Positions 38,108 to 47,237 are shown, counted from the first letter of the stretch. The stretch is DNA of 64,000 bases from Tateyamaria sp. Alg231-49 (GCF_900143535.1 NZ_FRFA01000019.1:1-64000), one strand, 5' to 3'. Numbers and translations are program-made. The notes: a model not told the origin generated them from the sequence alone.

Positions 38108-39145
38108 TTGAGCATCTTCGAACGATACCTGACTGTCTGGATTGCATTGGCTATGCTGGCCGGCATTTCTATTGGCAGCATCGCACCTCCTCTGGTTTCT
38201 GCGATCGCAGCAGCTGAAGTGGCCAACGTGAACCTGGTGGTCGCAGTACTGATCTGGGCCATGGTCTATCCGATGATGGTCGGAGTTGATCCATCCAGCC
38301 TTCGCGATGTGGTCAAACAACCCAAGGGCCTTGCCATCACGCTCATCGTCAACTGGCTTATCAAGCCTTTTACGATGGCCGCTCTTGGAGTGTTGTTCTT
38401 TGAGGTGGTCTTTGCGGACCTGATCGCGCCGGAGGATGCACAGCAGTATATTGCGGGCCTTATCCTTTTGGGGGCTGCGCCGTGCACGGCCATGGTGTTT
38501 GTCTGGTCTCAACTGACCCGTGGCGACGCAAACTACACCCTTTTGCAGGTTTCGGTGAACGACGTTGTTATGGTCTTTGCCTTTGCGCCGATAGTTGCCA
38601 TCCTTTTGGGCGCAACAAACATTGTAGTGCCTTGGGAAACACTGGTGCTCTCTGTTGTTTTGTTTGTTGCACTGCCGCTGTTGGCAGGCCTTTGGACCCG
38701 GAAACGATTGGGCGGAGCAGATCGAATTGAGGCTTTTCAGGCGCGCGTCAAACCTTGGTCGATGGTCGGTCTCATTGCGACGGTCGTGATCCTATTTGGA
38801 CTGCAAGGTCAGGTCATTCTAGAGAAACCTCAGGTCATCGCCTTGATCGCGGTGCCGATCCTTTTGCAATCATATGGCATCTTTGCCCTCGCTTATGCGG
38901 CGGCCTATGCCCTGAAAGTCCCGCATCGCATTGCTGCCCCGTGCGCTTTGATCGGAACGTCAAACTTCTTTGAGCTGGCGGTCGCCGTGGCCATTAGCCT
39001 GTTTGGTCTAAATTCGGGTGCAGCGCTCGCAACAGTTGTTGGCGTCCTTGTCGAAGTGCCAGTGATGCTCTCTTTGGTTGCCTTTGCAAACCGCACGCGT
39101 TCGAAGTTTGCGTTAAAACAGGAACCTGAGTCTGAAACGTCATAG
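38108..39145 (+). CDS. ACR3-family arsenite efflux transporter
   Basis: The 345-residue membrane protein has ten hydrophobic segments and the ACR3 landmarks [13 protein letters not shown] at the N-terminus and [19 protein letters not shown], which contains the essential cysteine. It also has [18 protein letters not shown] near residue 285. ACR3 exports As(III) using the proton motive force. The start appears to be TTG, preceded by AAGGGG, because the family N-terminus [11 protein letters not shown] begins there. No arsR or arsC is adjacent, which is unusual. Confidence 0.9.
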   Translation: MSIFERYLTVWIALAMLAGISIGSIAPPLVSAIAAAEVANVNLVVAVLIWAMVYPMMVGVDPSSLRDVVKQPKGLAITLIVNWLIKPFTMAALGVLFFEVVFADLIAPEDAQQYIAGLILLGAAPCTAMVFVWSQLTRGDANYTLLQVSVNDVVMVFAFAPIVAILLGATNIVVPWETLVLSVVLFVALPLLAGLWTRKRLGGADRIEAFQARVKPWSMVGLIATVVILFGLQGQVILEKPQVIALIAVPILLQSYGIFALAYAAAYALKVPHRIAAPCALIGTSNFFELAVAVAISLFGLNSGAALATVVGVLVEVPVMLSLVAFANRTRSKFALKQEPESETS

Positions 39146-39402
39146 GCGAAAACGCTTGGGCTCGCCTGCGACGCTGAGCAGTAATGGGTTAGATGGTCCG
39201 AACAAAGAACATGGTGATTGCGGCAGGATGCTAAAGCCCAAGGCGACAAAAGGCTGCCACACAAAAACAATGCTGCAGACATCCGTTGCAAGCCAGAGGG
39301 CCATTCACCTCGCCCGCAGACACTGATTGCCAATGCGTTGGTCTGATCCTACAGCTATGGTCTGAGTTCCCCCAGACAATTTAAAGGGTCGCCGCAGGTT
39401 TG

Positions 39403-40287
39403 ATGCCCAATCGCTTCTCTTCTCATGTCACAGGAACCGCCGCTGCATGGAGCATCGTCTTGGTGTGGTCGTTTTGGTTGATTGTAAGTCGTGTTGCCAG
39501 CCAAAGCGGACTGACGATCTATGATCTGGCGGCGATGAGATATGGTTTGGCGTCGCTCGTGGCCTTGCCGCTTTGCCTTTATTACAAGCCATGGAGGGGG
39601 TTAAGCCTGTCCAAAATTGCGGTGCTCTCGTTCATTTTGGGGCCTGTTTATATTCTCATCGTATTTTCTGGTTTTCTCTACGCGCCCGCAGCGCACGGTG
39701 GGATATTTATGAACGGGATGTTGCCCCTGTTCAGTATTCTTTTCTCGGTCGTTTTTTTGCGTGTGCTGCCCAGCTTGCGTCGTTTCCTGGGGGCGGCGCT
39801 TATTCTCATTTGCTCTGTGCTGTTGGCATGGGATGGAAGTGTTTCAAGCGGTGACTACGCATGGTTTGGTGATCTGCTTTTTGTTGTTGGCGCTCTGTTT
39901 TTCTCTTCTTATGTCATTCTTTCTGAGCGGTGGCAGCTGAGCGCGATGCAGATCATCTTTTGCGGAACAATCGTCAACGCGTTGCTCTACCTGCCTATTT
40001 GGGCAATTTGGCTGCCCTCTGGCCTTTCAGATGCGCCGACGGGCCCGCTTTTGTTGCAGGCCATCTACCAAGGATTTGTGCCGAACCTGATTGGTTTGCT
40101 TTTTATTGCACATGCATCGCGGGCAATCGGAAATGGGAACACCTCTTTTATTCTAGCGGCTGTGCCGGGTGTTGGCGCGATTCTGGGGGTTCTGGTTCTG
40201 GGTGAAAGCCTGACAGTGTTCAGTATTTTGGCCATCACTTTCCTGACCGTCGGGTTGCTTATGAGCGTGCGACGGCAAACTCAGTAG
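39403..40287 (+). CDS. DMT-superfamily (EamA) transporter
   Basis: The 294-residue protein has ten membrane segments arranged as two EamA repeats, with WSFWLIVSRVASQSGLTIYD in the first helix pair and a second repeat beginning near YAWFGDLLFVVGALFFSSYV. The late motif IGNGNTSFILAAVPGVGAIL, then GVLVLGESL is characteristic of the drug/metabolite exporters. The substrate is unknown. A TTG directly before the ATG is in frame, so either may be used. It has a somewhat lower GC content than nearby core genes. Confidence 0.85.
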   Translation: MPNRFSSHVTGTAAAWSIVLVWSFWLIVSRVASQSGLTIYDLAAMRYGLASLVALPLCLYYKPWRGLSLSKIAVLSFILGPVYILIVFSGFLYAPAAHGGIFMNGMLPLFSILFSVVFLRVLPSLRRFLGAALILICSVLLAWDGSVSSGDYAWFGDLLFVVGALFFSSYVILSERWQLSAMQIIFCGTIVNALLYLPIWAIWLPSGLSDAPTGPLLLQAIYQGFVPNLIGLLFIAHASRAIGNGNTSFILAAVPGVGAILGVLVLGESLTVFSILAITFLTVGLLMSVRRQTQ

Positions 40288-40502
40288 CCGAAGGCCGCAT
40301 TCACGACAAAGCATCGCTGGGCTGAAAGCAGGCTTTGGCACAGCGCAATCTCACGCGGGTCTCGCACGATAACCTTTCCACCAAAATCGCCGACCACCCC
40401 CTCCGGCAACGCACCAATTCCCTTTGCTTGCGCAATCAACTTGGCAACCGCCCGGCACCACGCTAGCTTCTCGCCCAAGCGGGCACGAGAAGCGGCCCGC
40501 AT
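40281..40502 (-). CDS. Doubtful small ORF between the DMT and TRAP genes
   Basis: A 73-residue frame fills the gap and ends VNAAFGY, overlapping the DMT gene by 7 bp. Parts such as IGALPEGVVGDFGGKVIVRD look protein-like, but third-position GC is lower than in neighbours. Its start lies in what should be the TRAP promoter region. I do not recognise it. Confidence 0.25.
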   Translation of the reverse strand: MRAASRARLGEKLAWCRAVAKLIAQAKGIGALPEGVVGDFGGKVIVRDPREIALCQSLLSAQRCFVVNAAFGY

Positions 40503-40517
40503 CTAGGGAGACTATAC

Positions 40518-41534
40518 ATGAACAAATTTGCTGTAGGCGCCGTTGTCGGTGCCATTTCGTGCACTTTCGCGCTGGAGGCTGCGGCCACAGAATGGAACGT
40601 ATCCGTCTGGGGCAAGCGCCGCGCGTTCACAGAACATGTGGAAAAGCTGGCCGAACTGGTCGCTGAAAAGACCGGTGGCGATTTCACCATGAACGTCAGC
40701 TATGGCGGTCTGTCCAAGAACCGCGAGAACCTCGATGGTATCTCTATCGGCGCGTTCGAGATGGCGCAGTTCTGTGCTGGCTATCACGCCGACAAGAACC
40801 GGGTTGTGACCGTTCTGGAACTGCCGTTCCTTGGGGTTGAGAACCTTGAACAGGAAGTGGCCGTGGCCCGCGCGGTCTATGCGCACCCCGCCGCGACCGA
40901 AGAAATGGCGCAGTGGAATGCAAAACTGCTGATGACGTCGCCTATGCCACAGTACAACCTTGTCGGCACAGGCGAGCCTCGTGATGAACTGGCCGAGTTC
41001 AAAGGCATGCGTGTGCGAGCCACAGGTGGTCTGGGCAAAGCATTCGAAGCCGTTGGCGGTGTGCCAACATCCGTGACCGCGACCGAGGCCTATCAGGCCA
41101 TGGAAGGCGGCGTTGTCGACACAGTGGCCTTTGCCCAGCACGCGCACCTGTCATTCGGCACGATCAACCAGGCCGACTGGTGGACAGCCAACCTGAACCC
41201 CGGCACCGTGAACTGCCCGGTGGTGGTGAACATCGACGCCTATGACAGCCTGTCGGATGAGCACCGCGCCGCCCTTGACGCTTCGATCCCCGAAGCGATC
41301 GAACACTACCTGACCAACTACGCAGAACTGCTGGAGCGTTGGGATTCGGTTCTGGCCGAAAAAGGCGTTGAAAAGGTCGAAGTGGCCCCCGAAGTGATCG
41401 CGGAGTTCCAAGCGGTTGCGGGCAAACCGATCCACGATGCTTGGATTGCCGACATGGAAGCACAGGGCCTGCCGGGCCAAGAGCTTTATGATCTGGTTGT
41501 GAGCACTTTGGCCGACGCCAAAGGCGGCAGCTAA
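40518..41534 (+). CDS. TRAP transporter substrate-binding protein
   Basis: The 338-residue periplasmic DctP-type protein begins with a signal peptide (MNKFAVGAVVGAISCTFALE...AAA). The mature domain has the family pattern in LAELVAEKTGGDFTMNVSYG, GMRVRATGGLGKAFEAVGGV and ATEAYQAMEGGVVDTVAF, which includes the substrate-carboxylate arginine. It captures an organic acid or similar solute for the DctQ/DctM membrane pair that follows. A hairpin in the 82-bp gap after it may set higher expression of this subunit. The ligand is unknown. Confidence 0.92.
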   Translation: MNKFAVGAVVGAISCTFALEAAATEWNVSVWGKRRAFTEHVEKLAELVAEKTGGDFTMNVSYGGLSKNRENLDGISIGAFEMAQFCAGYHADKNRVVTVLELPFLGVENLEQEVAVARAVYAHPAATEEMAQWNAKLLMTSPMPQYNLVGTGEPRDELAEFKGMRVRATGGLGKAFEAVGGVPTSVTATEAYQAMEGGVVDTVAFAQHAHLSFGTINQADWWTANLNPGTVNCPVVVNIDAYDSLSDEHRAALDASIPEAIEHYLTNYAELLERWDSVLAEKGVEKVEVAPEVIAEFQAVAGKPIHDAWIADMEAQGLPGQELYDLVVSTLADAKGGS

Positions 41535-41545
41535 GCATTTGCCTC

Positions 41546-41572
41546 GGGCCGCTGCGCTTTGCGTGGCGGCCC
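41546..41572 (+). promoter_or_regulatory. Intercistronic stem-loop in the TRAP operon
   Basis: GGGCCGC (41546-41552) pairs with GCGGCCC (41566-41572), with a GCGC/GCGT inner pairing. It has no T-run. It sits between the binding-protein and membrane genes, where such stems commonly stabilise the upstream message or attenuate the downstream genes. Confidence 0.6.
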
Positions 41573-41616
41573 TCGCCAATAACAACACCGAAAATCAACA
41601 AAAATGGGGGTAGATC

Positions 41617-42246
41617 ATGGCAGGCTCTGCGGCGGTGCTTGAAGATTCCAGTTTGCTCAGTCGACTGGACCGCGCGCTGCTCCCGATAGAACGGTTTGGC
41701 GCGCTCCTGTCGGGTCTTGCGATCTTTTCCCTGATGTTTCTGGCTGCCTATTCGGTGACGGGGCGCAAATTTTTCGCCTCTCCGCTGCCCGGCTATGTGG
41801 ACTATATCGAAGCGGCCATGCCGATCATTGCGATCATGGGCGTGTCTTATGTGCAGCGCGACGGCACTCATGTGCGCATGGACATGCTCGTCAGCGCGCT
41901 CCGGGGCCGTGTCCTGTGGTTCTTCGAACTGATTTCCGTGCTTCTGATCCTGCTTCTGATCACCGCGCTCACGTGGGGCGCATGGGAACACTTTGACCGC
42001 TCTTTTGACTGCGCGCGCCCCTTGTGTAGCCGCGACAGCTCCATCGACATCGGGCTGCCCATCTGGCCGAGCAAACTGGTGGTGCCCATCGCCTTTGGCA
42101 TCCTGACCCTGCGGCTATTGTTGCAGGCGTGGGGATACGGGCGGGCCCTGATCCTTGGGCTTGAGAACCCTGTGGCGGTGCCCCTGAACCTCTCTGTCGC
42201 CGAACAGGCGCGGATTGAGGCCGAAGCGCTGGAAGGGACAGACTGA
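41617..42246 (+). CDS. TRAP transporter small membrane subunit (DctQ)
   Basis: The 209-residue protein has four membrane helices, starting LSGLAIFSLMFLAAYSVTGR, with the DctQ hallmark YIEAAMPIIAIMGVSYVQRDGTHVRMDML cut here into its two parts: helix 2 and the conserved RDGTHVRMD. It is longer than many DctQ proteins because of an inserted Cys-containing loop (FDCARPLCSRDSSIDIG). Its stop overlaps the start of the large subunit by one base. It works with the adjacent binding protein and DctM. Confidence 0.9.
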   Translation: MAGSAAVLEDSSLLSRLDRALLPIERFGALLSGLAIFSLMFLAAYSVTGRKFFASPLPGYVDYIEAAMPIIAIMGVSYVQRDGTHVRMDMLVSALRGRVLWFFELISVLLILLLITALTWGAWEHFDRSFDCARPLCSRDSSIDIGLPIWPSKLVVPIAFGILTLRLLLQAWGYGRALILGLENPVAVPLNLSVAEQARIEAEALEGTD

Positions 42247-43646
42247 TGGAACCCATTGAAATTGGGCTGTGGGTCAGTGGTGGCCTCTTGGTCTTTGTCC
42301 TTCTGGGCATGCGCGTGGCTTTTGCCGCAGGTTTGGCGGGTTTTGTCGGTCTGGTGTGGCTGCGCTGGAACGGATTTGACTACGACCCTGAACGGTTTTG
42401 GAAGGCGGTCGAGATCAGCGTTAAAGTCGCAGGGCTTACACCGCACTCTAAGGTTTCGGCGCAGGTGCTAAGCCTGATCCCGGTGTTCATCCTGATCGGT
42501 TACCTCGCCTACCATGCCCAACTGACAACGGCCCTTTTCACCGCTGCCAAACGGTGGGTGGCGTGGGTGCCGGGCGGTCTGGCAGTTGCGACGGTGTTCT
42601 CAACAGCAGGCTTTGCGGCTGTGTCCGGCGCGTCCGTGGCAACAGCGGCGGTGTTTGCGCGCATCGCCATCCCCGAAATGCTCAAGATCGGGTACAACAA
42701 GCAATTCGCGGCAGGGGTCGTGGCGGCAGGGGGCACGTTGGCCTCGCTGATCCCGCCGTCGGCCATCCTCGTGATCTACGCGATCATCGTGGAACAGGAC
42801 GTGGGCAAGCTGCTGCTCGCAGGCTTTGTGCCCGGTGCATTTTCGGCCATTGTCTACGCCGCACTGATCATCGGCATTGCGATGGTGTTCAAGACGGTGG
42901 GACCACCCGTGACAGGGTTCACATGGCGCGAACGGTTTCAGTCGCTGCCCCCCGCCATGCCGATCTTTGCGGTGGTGATCATCATCATTTTCTTTGTCTA
43001 CAACCCGTTCGGAGACGCTTGGGGCACGCCCACAGAAGGCGGGGCCATCGGGGCGTTCATCATCTTTCTTATGGCGCTGTACAAAGGCATGCGCTGGGGG
43101 GAATTGAAACGCGCACTTCTGGATACGGCCAAGCTGACGGTGATGATCTTTACTATCATCTGGGGCGTTCTGATCTATGTGCGGTTCCTTGGCTTTGCGG
43201 AGCTGCCGGCCGCGTTTTCAGACTGGATTACCTCGCTGGAAATGTCGCCCATGCTGATCCTGATCTTTATCCTGCTGGGGTATGCGGTGCTGGGCATGTT
43301 CATGGACGCCATCGGGATGCTGCTGTTGACACTGCCCGTGGTCTACCCGGCGGTGATGGCGCTGAACGGGGGCGAGTTCGTTTCCGCCGCCGACAGTGCG
43401 TTTGGCATGTCAGGACCCATGTGCGCGATCTGGTTTGGGATATTGGTGGTCAAGATGGCCGAGTTCTGCCTGATCACGCCGCCCATCGGTTTGAACTGTT
43501 TCGTGGTGGCGGGCGTGCGCGACGACCTGACCGTGCAGGATGTATTCAAAGGCGTGACCCCGTTTTTCATCGCGGATGCCGCGACCATCGCGATGCTTGT
43601 CGCGTTCCCGGGGATCGTGCTGTGGCTGCCGTCGCTGGCGGGGTAG
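42246..43646 (+). CDS. TRAP transporter large permease (DctM)
   Basis: The 466-residue protein has about twelve membrane segments and the DctM motifs GASVATAAVFARIAIPEM, GTLASLIPPSAILVIYA and FGILVVKMAEFCLITPPIGL near the C-terminus. It is the ion-coupled translocation subunit of the TRAP system. It begins at an ATG overlapping the DctQ stop (TGATG), so translation is coupled. No enzyme is adjacent downstream to suggest the substrate. Confidence 0.93.
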   Translation: MEPIEIGLWVSGGLLVFVLLGMRVAFAAGLAGFVGLVWLRWNGFDYDPERFWKAVEISVKVAGLTPHSKVSAQVLSLIPVFILIGYLAYHAQLTTALFTAAKRWVAWVPGGLAVATVFSTAGFAAVSGASVATAAVFARIAIPEMLKIGYNKQFAAGVVAAGGTLASLIPPSAILVIYAIIVEQDVGKLLLAGFVPGAFSAIVYAALIIGIAMVFKTVGPPVTGFTWRERFQSLPPAMPIFAVVIIIIFFVYNPFGDAWGTPTEGGAIGAFIIFLMALYKGMRWGELKRALLDTAKLTVMIFTIIWGVLIYVRFLGFAELPAAFSDWITSLEMSPMLILIFILLGYAVLGMFMDAIGMLLLTLPVVYPAVMALNGGEFVSAADSAFGMSGPMCAIWFGILVVKMAEFCLITPPIGLNCFVVAGVRDDLTVQDVFKGVTPFFIADAATIAMLVAFPGIVLWLPSLAG

Positions 43647-43795
43647 GGCGCAGCCCGTTGCCAGTTCTGCCATTCGCTGCAGTCTACATGCGCACGCGGG
43701 GAATGGCGGTGGTGTGCCCAAGGTGACCCACGTTTCAAAGTGGACGCATGTTTGGACTGAAAGGCCATTGGAATTAAAAAATTGATGGATGTCTT

Positions 43796-43903
43796 ATGGA
43801 TTGGGATCAAATGGCTCGCCCATGGCTCGACGCGGTCCGGGGTTTGGAAGCTTCGTTCAGTGAGGTATTTGGCGCGCTCTTTGACGCCGTGAAACTGCAA
43901 TAG
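43796..43903 (+). CDS. 35-residue ORF resembling the N-terminus of a methyltransferase
   Basis: The product MDWDQMARPWLDAVRGLEAS...FSEVFGALFDAVKLQ ends at TAG, and a terminator hairpin follows 10 bp later. The MDWDxxAxPWL start and the spacing up to KLQ resemble the first residues of class I SAM-dependent methyltransferases in this bacterial group, which would continue with a PGxxVLDxG motif. That motif is absent here. It may be a relic of a truncated gene or a genuine microprotein. Confidence 0.4.
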   Translation: MDWDQMARPWLDAVRGLEASFSEVFGALFDAVKLQ

Positions 43904-43913
43904 CAAAAAATGC

Positions 43914-43934
43914 CCGCCACTTGGCGGATTTTTC
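43914..43934 (+). terminator. Intrinsic terminator
   Basis: CCGCC (43914-43918) pairs with GGCGG (43923-43927) around ACTT, followed by ATTTTTC. A run of six A precedes it, allowing a longer stem. Confidence 0.75.
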
Positions 43935-44177
43935 ATGCAGAAGCCCGCCGGGAACAACAAACAAAATTCAAAGAGAACTAGCCCGCAGCCACCGAGCACA
44001 TCCGGTGGGGAGGTAACTGCTGGGTTCACCTCACATGAGTGCCCCTAAATGCTGCGCGTTTTGGGACCGCTGCCAAGGGACTGTGTATTTCGCTCAGCCC
44101 TTGTTTTGCTCTTCTCCAAACATGGCGTTCAACATCCTTTCGTTGGGAAGAGAATGGACATCAACGAAGGCTCGCAC

Positions 44178-44372
44178 TTAGCGATCCCCGCCTCGAGAAT
44201 AAGCGACGCAAGTTTCGTCTGACACCTTCCCAACACAGATTTTGGTCCCACCCGTCACTGTATCTAGGACGAGGTAAACCCCACCAGTCAGATCTCTTAA
44301 GACCTTATACCTTCCATTGTCAGCAAGCGCAGGAGTAGCCATTAACATAAGTATGACCGATAGGTGTCTCAT
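44178..44372 (-). CDS. Small exported protein of unknown function
   Basis: The 64-residue protein has a signal peptide (MRHLSVILMLMATPALA) and a short mature part with VLRDLTGGVYLVLDTVTGGT and two cysteines (KICVG, ETCVAY). GGAG lies 8 bases before the ATG. The VYxLDTxTG pattern occurs in other small periplasmic proteins of this bacterial group, of unknown role. The frame is open upstream, but that extension has no family-like sequence. Confidence 0.65.
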   Translation of the reverse strand: MRHLSVILMLMATPALADNGRYKVLRDLTGGVYLVLDTVTGGTKICVGKVSDETCVAYSRGGDR

Positions 44373-44696
44373 TACTTCGTCTCCTGTTGAACCGGCAATG
44401 TAGTACTCAGCCAAAAAGAGTTCTAGTTGCCAAAAATCACTTTCTGTTGGTGAGTGTTGCGTCCTAGTACGACCAAAAGGATCGAGGTTATCGAACGGCT
44501 GCTCAGTGTTGGAAAACCACCATCTAATGAATGTGCTCGAAACACGGGTTTGAGCCCAAACTACCCGTTGGTAGATGTTGCATCTTTTGTCAGTAAGAGC
44601 GGTTTCCGGACATTCGCTGTCGGTTGCTCCAAAGCCTGCGATACGCATTTGTAAGCACTTGTGACCTGTTTGATAACTAAGTTTGACTTACAGTAT
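44373..44696. other. Intergenic gap, no gene seen
   Basis: The gap contains the promoter of the small exported protein and the 3' flank of the cyclase gene. It includes a CCGGACATTCGCTG word of the kind seen in other gaps. Confidence 0.5.
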
Positions 44697-46025
44697 TCAA
44701 GCCACCGTATGCAGCACCCAGGCACCGGGCACCCCCTTCAAAGTGTGACTGCCTGCAGGTTCAAACTGCAACCCGGAGCCGGCGACAAGGTCGTGGACTG
44801 TGGACGAAACCCGACACGTACCTCCCGGTGTTGTATCGAGAATCCGCGCCGCCAAATTAACAGCAATTCCGGAAATATCATCGCCCCGACGTTCGCATTC
44901 TCCTGTATGTATGCCAGCTCGAACGGAAAGACCCAAAGATGCCGCCTCGACTTGTATGTCACGTGCGCACGCTACCGCGCGGCTTGGGGCCGCAAGCGTC
45001 GCCAGAACTCCATCGCCCAACGTTTTGATGAGAGTGCCACCTTGCCGGGCAATGTTGCGAGCAGCTGCAGTATCATGGGCTTCGATCAAGTCACGCCATT
45101 TGGCATCGCCAATTCGAACTGAAGTTTCAGTAGAACCAACAATGTCGGTCATCAAGATTGTGGCCAATACTCGATCGCTTGACGGCCCCTTTTCCGACAG
45201 TAACGCAAAAGAAGTGATCTCGTGGGCCATTTCGTCAGTATCACCAATCCAAGGTAGGTGGTCGTCTCTATCAAGAATCTTGAGTTTTCCGTTCGGTAAG
45301 TTGTCGGCCAAGTAGTGTGCCTCATCCATATTAACCGTTTGATCACGCTCGGAATGCAAAACAAGTGCGGGAGCGCTAACGACTTGAAGAATTGGTCGAA
45401 TATCTAGTTCGTAATTCAGTCGGGTGATTTTGATGGCCGAAGCAGGACTACCGGACTGAACGAGGATTTTGTTCATGAATGCTCGCTGCATTGGATCGTC
45501 ACTGACCGAAGGAGCCACAGTTTCAAAGAAACTTTCAAAGCTACCCCAGTTCTGACTCAAATCGGCTATATCATTTTCAAAATCAGCTCTTTTTATACCG
45601 TGTGGCCAATCTGGTTTCCATGCCTTGCAAGGAAAGCAACCAGCAAGAATAATACTGCTAACGCGTTCGGGATAGGTGGCCGCAAACATTGTCGTCATGT
45701 TCCCGCCTTCGCTGATTCCGAAGATCGAAGCCTGCTCTGACCCGACCGCGTTCATGACTGCGCGAATGTCGTCGGAACGTTCCTCAAGTGTCGGCGCACC
45801 TACGTCACGGTCGGACATTCCGGTCCCGCGCTTGTCAAATAGGATGAGGCGGCATCGCTCTGACAGGCGAGTGAGAAAGCGGTTGTATCCTGGATGCTCC
45901 CAAACAATGTCAATATTGCTGAGCCAGCCCGAAGCATAGACAAGATCTACCGGCCCATCCCCCACCACCTGATAGGCGATTGCCACATCGCCAGCCCTCG
46001 TGAATTGGGTTGGAGGCTTGTCCAT
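44697..46025 (-). CDS. Alpha/beta hydrolase fused to a class III adenylate/guanylate cyclase domain
   Basis: The 442-residue protein has an N-terminal alpha/beta hydrolase at about 10-265, with nucleophile elbow FGISEGGN and LVLHSERDQTVNMDEAHYLA. A C-terminal class III cyclase domain at about 285-442 starts ATILMTDIVGSTE and has KTLGDGVLATL and GIHTGECERRGDDISGIAVN. The metal-binding D of MTDIVGST and the second D of LGDG are present. It could make cAMP in response to a ligand bound or hydrolysed by the N-terminal domain. MDKPPTQF was chosen as the start by family resemblance; an ATG ten codons upstream (46055) is possible. AT-richer than neighbours. Confidence 0.85.
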   Translation of the reverse strand: MDKPPTQFTRAGDVAIAYQVVGDGPVDLVYASGWLSNIDIVWEHPGYNRFLTRLSERCRLILFDKRGTGMSDRDVGAPTLEERSDDIRAVMNAVGSEQASIFGISEGGNMTTMFAATYPERVSSIILAGCFPCKAWKPDWPHGIKRADFENDIADLSQNWGSFESFFETVAPSVSDDPMQRAFMNKILVQSGSPASAIKITRLNYELDIRPILQVVSAPALVLHSERDQTVNMDEAHYLADNLPNGKLKILDRDDHLPWIGDTDEMAHEITSFALLSEKGPSSDRVLATILMTDIVGSTETSVRIGDAKWRDLIEAHDTAAARNIARQGGTLIKTLGDGVLATLAAPSRAVACARDIQVEAASLGLSVRAGIHTGECERRGDDISGIAVNLAARILDTTPGGTCRVSSTVHDLVAGSGLQFEPAGSHTLKGVPGAWVLHTVA

Positions 46026-46316
46026 ATCGAAGCCCTTGGTTGTTTCAACAGTCATCGTGTATGATCGCGGCTTAACTGACAAGCTTTTGCACCTTTGGTG
46101 TTGGCTATTGGCTCGCCCCAAGTCTTCTTTGTATTGACCACCAAGGTCGCCAAAGGGCTGGAAGCAGTTGTTAGCCTACAGGCTACGAAGGCCTGGAAAG
46201 TCCGCAACTCGGACATTGATGGCCGGTGCGGCGAATGACGGCTTGATCCGCAAAGCCGCCACTAACCTCACCTTATCAAACCACACCGCACGCCTGCGCA
46301 TCACGCACCGCGCATT

Positions 46317-47237
46317 CTAAATCCGGATTGGGTTGGACCACGCCCGTCTGCCCGACGCATCAATCACCGTCACCCGAATCCACGGGCTATCGCGCAGCCG
46401 TTTGCGTGGCATCACCGCGCGTGTCATCGACGCTCCGTGCACCGCCGGAGAGACAGAGCCGTGTCCCAGAACGGTCATCACGCTAACAGCCGAACAGGTG
46501 ACGATGACCTCGTCGTCCGTAACCTCAACGTTGTGCAACTCTGGTCCTTGCGAGGCATAGAAATCTCCTCGTTTCAACGCCGCGAGCAGCAAGTCGGGAT
46601 CATTGGCCTCGGCCTTGACCATCACCCAGCCACCGAAATGATCGGGGGCATGGAAATGGGCATCATCGGTTGCGATCAGGGTCACATCGCGCCCTTCTGA
46701 CATCAGCAAATCGGCATAAAAGGTGCCGTCCGGGCGGTCACATTCCACAGCACATCCGTGATTGTAAATCTCAACCGCGTGGGCGGATGTGATCGAGCGG
46801 GCATCGTCCATCGTCATGCCGGACCATTGGGGGTGAGCGATGGTGACAAAGGCCCCGGCTGCGACCGCGCGGGCGGCAATCTCGGGGCCTGTTTCCTGAT
46901 CTGGGATCGGCACAAATTCTGGCGAATTGGAGGGCGCGAAAAAGCTTGGCAGCCCGACGGCCAAAATGTGCCACAGCTCGCCATTCTCCATCGCACCAGA
47001 ATGCAGTTCGGCCCCCAGAATTGTAGTAAAGCTGTCATCCCGATACGGCACCGTATCCGCGATGGGATAGTCGAAAGGTCCGACAAAGTGATCGGTCAAT
47101 GCAATGAAATCATACCCTTCCGCCTTGTAGCGGCGGCAGACTTCCTCGGGCGGCAAGGCCCCGTCAGACAGGTCAGAGTGGGTGTGCAGGTTGCCCCGCC
47201 AGAACGTGCCCGGAGCGGTGAAGGCAGATAGGGTCAT
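46317..47237 (-). CDS. PHP-domain metal-dependent hydrolase (CehA/McbA type)
   Basis: The 306-residue protein has the PHP metal motifs NLHTHSDLSDG near residue 15, ALTDHF near 47, and a later histidine cluster (TIAHPQW, EIYNHG, TDDAHFH). This pattern matches the CehA/McbA family of phosphoesterase-like hydrolases. The carbaryl hydrolase prototype gives the name, but most members have unknown substrates. It is cytoplasmic with no signal peptide. Divergent from glpD, it could act on a phosphodiester related to glycerophospholipid use, but this is only a neighbourhood guess. Confidence 0.82.
   Translation of the reverse strand: MTLSAFTAPGTFWRGNLHTHSDLSDGALPPEEVCRRYKAEGYDFIALTDHFVGPFDYPIADTVPYRDDSFTTILGAELHSGAMENGELWHILAVGLPSFFAPSNSPEFVPIPDQETGPEIAARAVAAGAFVTIAHPQWSGMTMDDARSITSAHAVEIYNHGCAVECDRPDGTFYADLLMSEGRDVTLIATDDAHFHAPDHFGGWVMVKAEANDPDLLLAALKRGDFYASQGPELHNVEVTDDEVIVTCSAVSVMTVLGHGSVSPAVHGASMTRAVMPRKRLRDSPWIRVTVIDASGRRAWSNPIRI

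Larger units (their letters stand above)
43647..44177. other. Largely non-coding stretch after the TRAP operon
   Basis: Apart from the 35-residue ORF at 43796-43903 and its terminator, I see no gene here. AT content is higher than in the flanks. Confidence 0.5.

Noticed and set aside
42554-43726. Plus-strand open frame of about 390 codons overlapping the TRAP large subunit
   Set aside because: It is an out-of-frame shadow, very rich in Arg/His/Gly, while the other frame is a clear DctM.
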